Made by a program: the position numbers and the translations under genes. From Methanomassiliicoccales archaeon (GTDB taxonomy: Archaea > Thermoplasmatota > Thermoplasmata > Methanomassiliicoccales > UBA472): a stretch of 64,000 nucleotides of DNA. Positions 9,203 to 17,413 of the stretch are shown here, in pieces; within the stretch, counting starts at the first letter, position 1, and each line of letters opens with the position of its first letter. The stretch is from positions 62,001 through 126,000 of the forward strand of contig DASXVU010000030.1 of assembly GCA_036504055.1 (NCBI GenBank). The letters are read 5' to 3'. The notes below the pieces were generated by a model, which saw nothing but the letters and a program-made list of their open reading frames with translations, searched no databases and was not told where the DNA came from.

Positions 9203-9448
9203 ATGAGAAAATTCATCACTGAACTCAAGGGCAAGACGGTAATGACCAATGACGGCCAGATCCTGGGAATGATAGACAACTTCGTGCTGGAGAACACCAC
9301 CGGGAACATCAACCATGTGCTCGTCGTACCGGCCGAAGAGATCGATGCCAGGCTGTTCCGCAGCGATGCCCAGGGCAGGATCATCTTACCGTTCTCCGAG
9401 ATGCGCGATGTCCGCGACGTCGTGGTCATGAACGTATCAAGGGCGTAA
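9203..9448 (+). CDS. PRC-barrel domain protein
   Basis: The 81-residue protein is a single PRC barrel: MRKFITELKGKTVMTNDGQILGMIDNFVLENTTGNINHVLVV shows the typical G-x2-V-x-T-x2-G-x2-L-G-x-I beginning. Similar small archaeal proteins are of unknown role; in some lineages they associate with cell-division machinery. The start at 9203 is preferred because GGGGGATG is about nine bases upstream; an ATG at 9194 would add three residues but leaves no spacing. A hairpin terminator follows. A second PRC-barrel protein is encoded at 21558. Confidence 0.82.
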   Translation: MRKFITELKGKTVMTNDGQILGMIDNFVLENTTGNINHVLVVPAEEIDARLFRSDAQGRIILPFSEMRDVRDVVVMNVSRA

Positions 9449-9462
9449 TCTTCTTCTTGTCG

Positions 9463-9478
9463 GGGCGCCCACGCGCCC
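9463..9478 (+). terminator. GC-rich hairpin after the PRC-barrel gene
   Basis: GGGCGC and GCGCCC form a six-base-pair stem around a CCAC loop, followed by pyrimidine-rich TCTCATTCTTCATTTC. It lies 15 bases past the PRC-barrel stop, in the gap before the oppositely oriented TPR gene. Hairpins are not required for archaeal termination, which depends on T-runs, so the call is tentative. Confidence 0.4.
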
Positions 9479-9544
9479 TCTCATTCTTCATTTCTGGATC
9501 ACTGCATTCCCGCTGGCCTTTTATTTGAAAAAGGGGCTGGGCCC

Positions 9545-12500
9545 TTACTTCTGAGTGTACTTCAGGAAGAGCTTGACCCTCTGCCGGTTGAATATCGCGT
9601 CCTTGAAGTTCGGAACGAGCTCGATGGCGCTGTCATAGAGCTTCAGGGCCCATTTCATGTCCCCTTCCTTCTCTGCGATGAGGGCCAGGGCGAAATCGAT
9701 CTCCGCGGTCTCCTCGTACTTCAGCGCTGAGGTGAGGGACAGCTTCGCGCCTGCGATGTCCCCGATCATGATCTGACATTTGCTCAGGTTGATCAGATAG
9801 TCTGACCTCCGGTCCACCGTTATGGCCTTGCGTATGGCCTCCATCGCCGCTTCATATTCCCCAAGCACGAACAGAGTGGCGCCGATGTTGTTCCAGGCGT
9901 CCCCGTAGTTCGGGTCCGCCTCGGTCGCCAGGCGCATGAAGTGCATCGGCTCGTCATAGGCATACTCGCCCATGAAGCGCATGCAGACACCCAGGTTGTT
10001 GAGGGCCTCCGGATAGGTCGGGTGCACCATCAGGATGTCCTTCAGGACCCGGAAGGCGTCCCTGTACCGGGCCTTGGACATCAGCGATGTTGCCACGGCC
10101 ATCCTGGTCACCGGCGAGTCCATGGGACCGAGGCTTGAGAACCTGGAGAGGATATCGTCGTAGCGTTTGGCCTCCAGCATGTTGACCGCCTCCCGCGCCC
10201 TTACCTCCTTGCTTGGGGTGATCGAGGACAGTATGGCCATGGACTCCTCCTTCCTTCCCAGCCTCCTGGATATCGCCTCGATGTCCAACAGGGCGATCTC
10301 GTCCTTGGGGTCCAGGCGGATGGCCTCTTTGAGCTCCTCCAAACACTCTGGAAGTCTTCCCAGGTCATCCAGGATGATCGCCTTGATATGTCTGGCATCG
10401 TGTGATTCGGACTTGTCCCTGATGTAGAGGTTTATCTCCTCCAAGGCGCGTGCGTTCTCACCCAGGATGTTGAGGAGCATGGCAGCCTTTAGTTCCCGGT
10501 CGCTGATGGGGATCTCAGGTTCCTCTGGGGCTTCGATGATCGGTTCTGGAACGATCAATACGGCCTCTGGCATTGGCAGTGCCTGCATCACCACCGGGGC
10601 GGAATCGGCCGCGATCACTTCGGCGGATTGTACGGTCAGACCGTCGATCTCCGCTTTCGGTGGGGGCAGCTCTACCGGGGTCTGGACCGCGATGGCTATC
10701 TCCTTATCCTTCAGGGCAGGCAAGGCCCGCTCCTCCGGAATGGCCAAATGGCATTCGTCGTCCTTCAGAGCCGGAACATGTGCCGGTTCGACCGGGACCA
10801 TGGCGGTGTTCTCCTCGACCTTCTTTATCTCGCTGGACGCCGGCTCCCTTACGACCAGGTCAACCTCTGAATCGACCTGCACAAGGGCGCAAGGTTCCTT
10901 CTGGGCAAGAACGGTGACCTCAGGCACGGCGGACGGGGCCGGGTTCTCCTCGACCGCTCCCATCTGGACCTTCTCGACGATCTCAGGGACCGATGGGACC
11001 TCAGGCTCAAGGACCGACCCCTCTACCTTGACCTCGGGTTCAGGAGAGACCTCTTGGGTCTCGACCTCTGGAACCTCGGTCTTGACAGGTTCCGACTCTG
11101 GGATCTGCTCTTCGGTCCTTACCTCGGGTTCGGGGACGGCCTCTTGGACCCCAGCCTCTTCCGCCTCTACCGCGCCGAGCGTGGGCTCAGCGATCCGGAC
11201 CTCCTCTGGCGGTTCAGATACGATTATGGGCTGTTCGCTTTCGACCGGGGTCGGTTCATGCACGGATCGAGATTCTGACCGGAGCGGAACCTCTTCCGGC
11301 GATGTTACCCCAGTCTCTTGTGTCACGTCTTGCTTCGCTTCCTGGACTTCTTCTAGGGGTTCAGCCACCGGAGCCTGCTCCCTTTCGACCGGGATCGGTT
11401 CCTGCATCGTTGAGGGCTCTGGGGCCAACGGTGCCTCCTCCCTCATATCCTCCAGTAGATCTTCCGAAGCGACCTCGGGGACCTCGACCGATTCCGGCTC
11501 CTGGGCTGACTCAGCCATCCGGACGGCGGCCAGAAGCTCATCCCTTTCGGCGGCGGCTTCGGTCATCCCTTTATCCAGCATAACGGCGTTCTCGAAGGAC
11601 CGGACCGCATCCTCGGGCTGTCCCATCGTCTTCTGGGACATACCGAGCGAATACCAGATGTCTGCCCGGTCCCGGTCGATCTGAAGAGCTTCCTTCCATG
11701 CCTCGATGGCGTCCCCGCCGCGGCCCATCTCGATCAAGGTCAGAGCCCGGTTGACCGGCGGATCGATGTAGTCACGGTTCAGGAAGGATGCCTTGTCGAA
11801 CGATTCCAGCGCTTCCTTGTGGCGGCCCATGGCCTTGAGTACGATGCCCCGGTTGTTGAAGGCCATGGCGTCCTTGGGGAAGAAATTGCACATTTCGTCA
11901 TAGACCTTGAGCGCCCAATCATAGCGATGCAGCTGGAACAGCGTCGCTCCCTTGTTAAGCAGGGCCGCTTCCATCCGCGGCGTGATCTTCAGGGCCGTGT
12001 CATAGGCCTTGAGCTCCTTCTCGAAATCACCCAGCTGATTGTATGCCAGACCCATCAGGTACCAGGTGGTGGAATCTCCGGGCCTGAGCTCGCTTGCGCG
12101 CTTGCAGGCCACCAGGGCGTCCTCGAACCGGCCCATGGCCAGGAACACGTTGGCTTTGCGCAGCCACACGATGTCGTTATTGGGCTTGATGTCCAGGGCC
12201 CGGTCGTAGTTGTATATGGCGTCCCGGTATCTCCTCTGTTTGAAATGCTCCTCGGCAGCGCTATAGAATGCGTCGAATTGTGCTCCAGAAGGAAGATACC
12301 GGTACCGGTCCTGCTCCAGTATGCGCCGGTCGAGCTCGGCCATCATCTTACCGGCCAGGTCGTACTTGCGGAGGAGCATGAGCAGTTTTGGCTTGTCCGC
12401 ATAGGATATGCCCTGAGTTTCGGCGAACGTCCTCTCATCGGTATCCAGGTCGCAGGTGACGATCAGTACGGGGGTGGCGTCCCTCTTGGCGGCCATCTCC

Positions 12501-12751
12501 CTGAGGATCTTCATCGACTCGATGGAAGCATTGTCGAAAAGGCGTGAGGCAACGACGAAATACTTGCCCTCTTCGCTGATGCCCTCGAAGAACACTGCAT
12601 CCTCAGAAACATCCATCCTTGTGACCTTGACCCCGATGCTTCCGAGCAGCTCTGAGACCAGGGACTTGAACCCGTCAAAGTCCAGGTCGTTGATGGCGTG
12701 CATTATGCGGTCATCCATCTTGCTGTCCAGCAGTTCGCTGAGATCGGTCAT
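9545..12751 (-). CDS. Large TPR protein with Mrr-like N-terminus and 360-residue acidic linker
   Basis: The 1068-residue protein has four parts. Residues 1-130 resemble a Mrr/restriction-endonuclease-type fold (DFDGFKSLVSELLGSIGVKV, later DATPVLIVTCDL) but show no D-(E/Q)xK triad, so the domain is probably non-catalytic. Residues 160-400 contain about seven tetratricopeptide repeats. Residues 415-775 are an acidic, Pro/Val/Glu-rich low-complexity stretch with recurrent PEV and PxPVE units. Residues 777-1068 hold another set of seven or so TPRs. There is no signal peptide, so it is likely a cytoplasmic scaffold. Its ATG overlaps the stop of the upstream zinc-ribbon TPR gene (ATGA), which implies stoichiometric co-expression. 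Binding partners are unknown. Confidence 0.85.
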   Translation of the reverse strand: MTDLSELLDSKMDDRIMHAINDLDFDGFKSLVSELLGSIGVKVTRMDVSEDAVFFEGISEEGKYFVVASRLFDNASIESMKILREMAAKRDATPVLIVTCDLDTDERTFAETQGISYADKPKLLMLLRKYDLAGKMMAELDRRILEQDRYRYLPSGAQFDAFYSAAEEHFKQRRYRDAIYNYDRALDIKPNNDIVWLRKANVFLAMGRFEDALVACKRASELRPGDSTTWYLMGLAYNQLGDFEKELKAYDTALKITPRMEAALLNKGATLFQLHRYDWALKVYDEMCNFFPKDAMAFNNRGIVLKAMGRHKEALESFDKASFLNRDYIDPPVNRALTLIEMGRGGDAIEAWKEALQIDRDRADIWYSLGMSQKTMGQPEDAVRSFENAVMLDKGMTEAAAERDELLAAVRMAESAQEPESVEVPEVASEDLLEDMREEAPLAPEPSTMQEPIPVEREQAPVAEPLEEVQEAKQDVTQETGVTSPEEVPLRSESRSVHEPTPVESEQPIIVSEPPEEVRIAEPTLGAVEAEEAGVQEAVPEPEVRTEEQIPESEPVKTEVPEVETQEVSPEPEVKVEGSVLEPEVPSVPEIVEKVQMGAVEENPAPSAVPEVTVLAQKEPCALVQVDSEVDLVVREPASSEIKKVEENTAMVPVEPAHVPALKDDECHLAIPEERALPALKDKEIAIAVQTPVELPPPKAEIDGLTVQSAEVIAADSAPVVMQALPMPEAVLIVPEPIIEAPEEPEIPISDRELKAAMLLNILGENARALEEINLYIRDKSESHDARHIKAIILDDLGRLPECLEELKEAIRLDPKDEIALLDIEAISRRLGRKEESMAILSSITPSKEVRAREAVNMLEAKRYDDILSRFSSLGPMDSPVTRMAVATSLMSKARYRDAFRVLKDILMVHPTYPEALNNLGVCMRFMGEYAYDEPMHFMRLATEADPNYGDAWNNIGATLFVLGEYEAAMEAIRKAITVDRRSDYLINLSKCQIMIGDIAGAKLSLTSALKYEETAEIDFALALIAEKEGDMKWALKLYDSAIELVPNFKDAIFNRQRVKLFLKYTQK

Positions 12752-13551
12752 TGCGACACCCCCATGGAGCTCAGCATACGGTTGGCCAGCGGGCTCCGCA
12801 ACTTGTCAGGTACCATCGACAGTGCCTCCTTCGCCCTCTCCATCTGACCGGTCTCGAGCAGGACTATGGCCCCCTGGACCACGAACGGAACGCTGTCTGG
12901 AGTGATCTGGTTCGCGATCAGCTCTTCGAGGATATCGACCGCCTTCTCCGACTCACCCATCCAATGTCCCAGGAGTGCAGAGTTCGCCTGCGCGATCCGC
13001 TCCAGCTTGGGGAATCCTGAGGAACGGGAATAGAATTTCTGAGCCAGTCCGGTATGCTTATGCAACAGTTCTAGGAGGTCCTTCTGATCGACCGCCAAGT
13101 ATCTGGCCCTCGACGCCGACAGGGCGTACAAGTTCCCGATCCGGAGGCAGGCCTTTGCCCAGAACTCGGTATCGTACTCCAGGGTCTCGCAGTTCCAGAT
13201 GATGGAGGATATGAGCTCTCTCTTGGGGATCCTTTCAAAACCGGTAAGGTGCAAGGGTATGCCGATCCCGTCCAGATACATATCAACGTACGAAGGCACA
13301 CGTGATGTGTCCTGATCGGTCAGCATGGTCCGGAAGGTAAGGGCCGGCTCGGTGCCCTTGGAGAATTTCACTTCCGGCGATACCAGTGGTCCGATCATCA
13401 TGGCGGCGCTGCGGGAAGAGACTAGACGCTGGTCCGCATTGGGGTCCATCAGCCTCGGGACGAGCGAAACGGGTTCCCCCAATCTCCCAAAACACTTACC
13501 GCACAACAACGACCCAGACTTGGTCGGAGAACCGCACACTACGCATCCCAT
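12748..13551 (-). CDS. Zinc-ribbon/TPR-like helical protein
   Basis: The 267-residue protein begins MGCVVCGSPTKSGSLLCGKCFGRLGEP, a CxxC-x10-CxxC treble-clef or zinc ribbon, followed by about 240 residues of helical repeats (for example VDILEELIANQITPDSVPFVVQGAIVLLETGQMERAKEAL), which look like degenerate TPRs. The start at 13551 is chosen because the zinc ribbon begins there and GGTGG precedes it; the upstream open frame has no protein-like character. Its stop codon overlaps the ATG of the 1068-residue TPR protein, so both form one translational unit. The pair may build one complex. I do not recognise a named family. Confidence 0.78.
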   Translation of the reverse strand: MGCVVCGSPTKSGSLLCGKCFGRLGEPVSLVPRLMDPNADQRLVSSRSAAMMIGPLVSPEVKFSKGTEPALTFRTMLTDQDTSRVPSYVDMYLDGIGIPLHLTGFERIPKRELISSIIWNCETLEYDTEFWAKACLRIGNLYALSASRARYLAVDQKDLLELLHKHTGLAQKFYSRSSGFPKLERIAQANSALLGHWMGESEKAVDILEELIANQITPDSVPFVVQGAIVLLETGQMERAKEALSMVPDKLRSPLANRMLSSMGVSQ

Positions 13552-13699
13552 GAAACCACCGATGAGGGAATGGGCGGGTAGGCATTTAGGATTATCCCTC
13601 GAACAGCGCACTGGAAGTGAAATGACGTAGGAGACTGGGGGTTCTGAAAATCGGAAAGGGGCCGCTGCACACAGGCCTAAGGTACTTGATCTGAGGCTC

Positions 13700-15241
13700 T
13701 CAGAGTCCCTTGGCCATATAGGGACCTTTTCGTGCATATCCCAGCGAGACGTAGTACCTGCGCACACCTACCCCGCTGGTCACGCGGAGGGCGTCATAAC
13801 CATGGTCCTTCGCCCTCTGCTCTGCCAGTGAAAGCAGCTCCTTGCCAAAGCCGCGATGCTGAACGTTGCCGTCCTGCCCTATCTTGGCCATCAGCCCGAA
13901 CACCTTCAGCTCCCGCACCATGGCTTCTGTGCCTTCGCCCCTCCTCAGACGGACGAAGCCGACCAGACCGTCCTGCTCAGGCAGCTCTAGAGAGATGAAA
14001 TCCTCAATACCGCCCGAAGCCCGGTACGATTCGATCCTGAGCTCGACGTCCTTCCTCTCAAAGGCGGTGATGCCTTTGAGCCCGACCTCCCGGCAGCGGA
14101 TACAATGGCAGGTTTCCCCCTTCTGCCTCAGCCTTGCTTCGGCCAGTTCCCTCAGGTGACCCTTGTCCACCCCGGCCTCGATCAGCGGGACCGGTATGTC
14201 CCTCTGTATCCGCTGTATCCTGGCCCATCGCGGGACCAGACGGAGCATCTCCGAAATGGTCTCGGTGGCCGCTTCAGTGTCGAGCGGCTGATATTCTCCG
14301 TTCAGCCACAGGTCGTAGAGTTTGGTGCCTTTCACCACCAGGGTAGGGTATATCTTGACCATGTCGGGACGGAACCGCTCGTCCTCGAACATCGTCCTGA
14401 ACGATCCGACGTCCTTCTCCATGCTTGAACCTGGAAGTCCGGGCATGACGTGGTAGCAGACCTTGATCCCGGCGTCCTTTGCCACCTTGGTGGCATCGGT
14501 CACTGACGATACCGAATGACCCCTATTGACCGAGGACAGGATGGTGTCGTCGAGGATCTGCACACCGAACTCGACCCGGGTGGTCCCCAATCGGAGGACG
14601 TTCTCGCAAATCTCCGGCGTGAACTGGTCCGGCCGGGTCTCGATTGTCATACCGATGCACCTGTGCTCGGAGGTCTCATTCATCTCCTGTGCCTCCGTCA
14701 GTGTTGTTGAGACGATGCCGTTCAGACCATCGAAGCAGCGTTTAACGAACTCATCCTGGTACGCTCTTTCACGCGACGTGAAGGTCCCGCCCATGATGAT
14801 CAGGTCGACCTTCTCCGTCCCATGCCCTATGGTCTCCAGCTGCTGCATCCTTCCCCGGACCTGCTGCTCAGGATCGAACTCGAAGTTCGCACCGCGCAAC
14901 GCCGCCGGTTCCTTGCCGGTGTAGGACTGGGGGGAGTTGTTGTCCACCCCTCCAGGGCAGAAGATGCACTTGCCGTGCGGACAGGGCGCCGGTGAGGTCA
15001 TCACCGCGACCACCGCCACCCCGCTCAGGGTACGCACTGGCTTTCGCCTCAGGACGTTCAGGACCAGGGGGAACTCCTCCTCGGACGCCAATGCAAGGGT
15101 GTCCGAGTTCCGGGGAACTCCCGGAAGTGCATACCGGCGGCAAAGCTCGATCTTGGCCCTCTGCAACCCGTCCTTGTCGGTTATCTCCCCGTCAAGGATC
15201 ATTCGTAGGAGCTTCTGATGGTATTCGGTGGTCTCGCCCAT
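13700..15241 (-). CDS. elp3: Elp3-type radical SAM/GNAT tRNA-modifying enzyme
   Basis: The 513-residue protein carries the radical-SAM iron-sulfur motif C87-x4-C92-x2-C95 in PCPHGKCIFCPGG, TRVEFGVQ and a C-terminal GNAT domain (RGFGKELLSLAEQRA, then VGVRRYYVSLGYARKGPYM). Elp3 makes the 5-carboxymethyl group of wobble U34 in tRNA from acetyl-CoA; in archaea it works without the other Elongator subunits. The CIRCREVG segment between the two domains is the fourth zinc site of the family. An ATG at 15241 is taken as start; a TTG at 15262 overlapping the upstream stop would add seven residues. It is the last gene of a three-gene cluster with the small barrel protein and the regulator. Confidence 0.93.
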   Translation of the reverse strand: MGETTEYHQKLLRMILDGEITDKDGLQRAKIELCRRYALPGVPRNSDTLALASEEEFPLVLNVLRRKPVRTLSGVAVVAVMTSPAPCPHGKCIFCPGGVDNNSPQSYTGKEPAALRGANFEFDPEQQVRGRMQQLETIGHGTEKVDLIIMGGTFTSRERAYQDEFVKRCFDGLNGIVSTTLTEAQEMNETSEHRCIGMTIETRPDQFTPEICENVLRLGTTRVEFGVQILDDTILSSVNRGHSVSSVTDATKVAKDAGIKVCYHVMPGLPGSSMEKDVGSFRTMFEDERFRPDMVKIYPTLVVKGTKLYDLWLNGEYQPLDTEAATETISEMLRLVPRWARIQRIQRDIPVPLIEAGVDKGHLRELAEARLRQKGETCHCIRCREVGLKGITAFERKDVELRIESYRASGGIEDFISLELPEQDGLVGFVRLRRGEGTEAMVRELKVFGLMAKIGQDGNVQHRGFGKELLSLAEQRAKDHGYDALRVTSGVGVRRYYVSLGYARKGPYMAKGL

Positions 15242-15258
15242 AAGGAGATTCCCACTTC

Positions 15259-15552
15259 TCAATTATAGAAGATCGAATCGGGCTCTTTCTTCAGACGGTC
15301 GTCCTCGTGCTTGTAGTCGAGGACGTCGATTATCAGCACCGTCATGGACGGGATGATGCGGAGGATTCCGTCAAGATCCTTGTCTTCGGAGTATAGCTTG
15401 ATGCACACCCCGGAGTCCTGTCCGAACTGGACATATCCCATGAACTCACCAACGGAGGTGAACTGTTCTTCCTTCCCGCCCCTGCTGATGATGCGGTATT
15501 TGCTACCCTTGGTCAGTTTGGTTGGATACTTCTCCTCTTCCATGCTGCTCAC
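15259..15552 (-). CDS. Small beta-barrel protein, Lsm-like appearance
   Basis: This 97-residue protein starts with GTG at 15552, which overlaps the TGA of the upstream regulator; an ATG at 15543 is three codons in. The middle (GSKYRIISRGGKEEQFTSVGEFMGYVQFGQDSGVCIKLY) followed by GILRIIPSMTVLIIDVLD has alternating beta strands and a final IP-x-x-x-I-x-x-ID strand, reminiscent of Sm/Lsm-type small barrels. That fold suggestion is inference from strand pattern only. It sits between a winged-helix regulator and elp3 with overlapping or nearly touching genes, so co-expression is likely. Confidence 0.7.
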   Translation of the reverse strand: MSSMEEEKYPTKLTKGSKYRIISRGGKEEQFTSVGEFMGYVQFGQDSGVCIKLYSEDKDLDGILRIIPSMTVLIIDVLDYKHEDDRLKKEPDSIFYN

Positions 15553-16079
15553 TCCTTATTGGCCAAATCCTGCATGTGATCGACCGTCTGGCGGTAGTTC
15601 TTCATCGCCATCTCGACGTTAGCCTCGGTGAACGACCAGGCCTTAGAAAGATCGCCGTAACGGACGCGATATCCTTTCTTCTTGCCCCCATCCCTTTCCG
15701 CGTCCACCTCCTCCAGTATGTCCATGGACTTGAGCTTGTTGAGATGACGGTAGATCGTCGGTTTGGTGGTCCTCAGCTCAACGGCCATCTCCTCCACCAG
15801 CCAGACCCTTTTCATGTTTCTCAAGAAGCAATCCGTGAACATCTTGTAAGGAACGCTGTCCTGTACATTGGAGGCCTCCGTCTTGGGATCGTAACCTTTC
15901 GGTATGTAGCCGATCTGCTGCAGGAACTGCAGTGCTACCTCGTCCAGGTTCCTGATGGGCGTCAGCGGGGTGTTGCTGACGATGCTGAGCTCGAACATGT
16001 CAATCAGGCAATGATTGCTATTAAGCTTATGAATTTTATTGTAAAGACCCTGCCTATTTTTTTTACTATCTAATTCCAT
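15549..16079 (-). CDS. Winged helix-turn-helix regulator
   Basis: The 176-residue protein contains a winged HTH around residues 95-150: WLVEEMAVELRTTKPTIYRHLNKLKSMDILEEVDAERDGGKKKGYRVRY, where TTKPTIYRHLNKL is the recognition helix and the Gly/Lys-rich turn is the wing. The N-terminal 85 residues have no recognised domain. A second ATG at 15998 (MFELSIVSNTP) could be the true start, because the first 27 residues are more AT-rich and basic. It is divergent from the ABC importer operon at 16247, and inverted repeats lie in the shared promoter region, so it may control itself and the importer. Confidence 0.75.
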   Translation of the reverse strand: MELDSKKNRQGLYNKIHKLNSNHCLIDMFELSIVSNTPLTPIRNLDEVALQFLQQIGYIPKGYDPKTEASNVQDSVPYKMFTDCFLRNMKRVWLVEEMAVELRTTKPTIYRHLNKLKSMDILEEVDAERDGGKKKGYRVRYGDLSKAWSFTEANVEMAMKNYRQTVDHMQDLANKE

Positions 16080-16087
16080 TTGTAATG

Positions 16088-16153
16088 ATTATCACTGATG
16101 ACGACCGGATAACTCGGGACTAGTGAATCCATATAATACCTACTTGTGATAAT
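16088..16153. promoter_or_regulatory. Inverted repeat ATTATCAC...GTGATAAT in a divergent promoter region
   Basis: ATTATCAC at 16088-16095 and its exact complement GTGATAAT at 16146-16153 are 50 bases apart in the gap between the winged-helix regulator and the ABC importer. The TATA-like TTTATATCC at about 16207 and GGAGGGG before the ATG at 16247 belong to the importer. Two eight-base half sites flanking a regulator start are a plausible operator pair, but eight-base repeats can arise by chance in AT-rich DNA. Confidence 0.35.
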
Positions 16154-16246
16154 AGCGGTGAAAATTGTACAATAAGGATACGTTTTCCCTATATAGGAGG
16201 AAGTAATTTATATCCACGCCGGTTTTTGGAGGGGTAAGGTATATTC

Positions 16247-17350
16247 ATGGTCAAAAAAACAACTGCAATATTAACAGTGATCGTAGCGATACTGGCAGTA
16301 ACGGCAGTGGTCGCGGTGGCGGTCCTGAGCAGCAATTCGAACTCTACTAATGCCAAGGTGATCTATTGGACGCCTGTGCCACCAGTGAACCAAAAGGCCG
16401 CAATCGCCAATGGTTCCATTTCTGCTGGAGTGAGCTGGGAGCCGTTCATAGACGATTCGGTGATCGCCGGAACAGGACATGTGCTGATATGGTCCAATCA
16501 GATCTGGGATAGCCATCCATGTTGCGTATTGGCAGTCTCATCATCCTTCGCCCAGAACAACCCGGATGCGGTTGCGAGAGTCCTCCGAGCTGACATGGAT
16601 GCCAATGCCTGGCTTCTTGATGCCGCGGCTCATCCAGGTACGGTCAACTATACTTTATTGGTCAAACTCGGAGCTCAGTTCAGCGGAAGGTCGACGGACG
16701 TTGTCAATGGTTCGCTGCTGCACACCAAATATGACACTCAGGTGACCAATGCTGACATGAGCTGGTTCGTTAACTTCACCAAGGACTTCCAGTCCCTGAA
16801 CCAGTACTCGGTGAACATCACTTCGAAGGGATATACGGGCCCTGCCGACTACGTCAACCAACTGGTCGACCAGTCGTACTATGCCCAGGCCCTTCTGGTC
16901 CAGCCGGTCGACCACATCGTGGCCAACGTTAGCATGGGATATCTGACCGGAGACCTTCACCAGTTCGCCCGATTGGTGGCTTCCAATGCCACGGTGGGCG
17001 GCGGAGTGAGCCTGTTCGAGAAGTATGGCGTACACGTGACGAGCCCCAACCTGGCCGGCTATGGTGCCGGACCAGCCGAGATGGACGCGTTCGCTGCCGG
17101 ATCGATCAACGTGGGATACCTGGGTGCTCCCCCGGTGCTCCTGAAGGTCATCAACTCTGGCGTGAACGTGAAGATCGTTGGGCTGGTCAACTCCGAGGGG
17201 TCGGCGATCGTCGGTAGCAACAGCATCACCAATTTCTCCCAGCTGCAGGGCAAGATAGTAGGGACTCCGGGACCTGGTTCGATCCAGCACCTGCTCTTCA
17301 TATACTATGCTCAGCAACAGGGATATGTAGTGAAGCTTGCGGGTACCTGA
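16247..17350 (+). CDS. NMT1/SsuA-like ABC substrate-binding protein with permuted lobes
   Basis: The 367-residue protein has a membrane anchor or signal at residues 5-28 and then all segments of an NMT1/SsuA-type binding protein, but in rotated order. Motifs that normally lie in the C-terminal half come first: ANGSISAGVSWEPF (53-67), IWDSHPCCVLAVS (86-98) and NPDAVARVLRAD. Motifs that normally start the mature protein come last: GYLTGDLHQFARLVAS (about 230), AEMDAFAAGSINVGYLGAPPVLLK (about 280-300) and LQGKIVGTPGPGSIQHLL (about 334-350). The stop follows VVKLAGT, which in the usual order would lead into the KVIYWTPVPPV at residue 38. Ligand is unknown; relatives bind sulfonates, nitrate or thiamine precursors. 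Permease and ATPase genes follow. Confidence 0.88.
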   Translation: MVKKTTAILTVIVAILAVTAVVAVAVLSSNSNSTNAKVIYWTPVPPVNQKAAIANGSISAGVSWEPFIDDSVIAGTGHVLIWSNQIWDSHPCCVLAVSSSFAQNNPDAVARVLRADMDANAWLLDAAAHPGTVNYTLLVKLGAQFSGRSTDVVNGSLLHTKYDTQVTNADMSWFVNFTKDFQSLNQYSVNITSKGYTGPADYVNQLVDQSYYAQALLVQPVDHIVANVSMGYLTGDLHQFARLVASNATVGGGVSLFEKYGVHVTSPNLAGYGAGPAEMDAFAAGSINVGYLGAPPVLLKVINSGVNVKIVGLVNSEGSAIVGSNSITNFSQLQGKIVGTPGPGSIQHLLFIYYAQQQGYVVKLAGT

Positions 17351-17413
17351 AGACCACCTTAAACCTCTTAACAAACCTTTTTATTTCCTAAACCACTGCA
17401 AGGGTGAATGCCC

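Noticed and set aside
10467-11684. Long Ser/Thr/Gly-rich frame opposite the TPR linker
   Set aside because: It is the antisense of the low-complexity linker of the TPR protein; its composition mirrors the codon bias of that region and it has no ribosome site.
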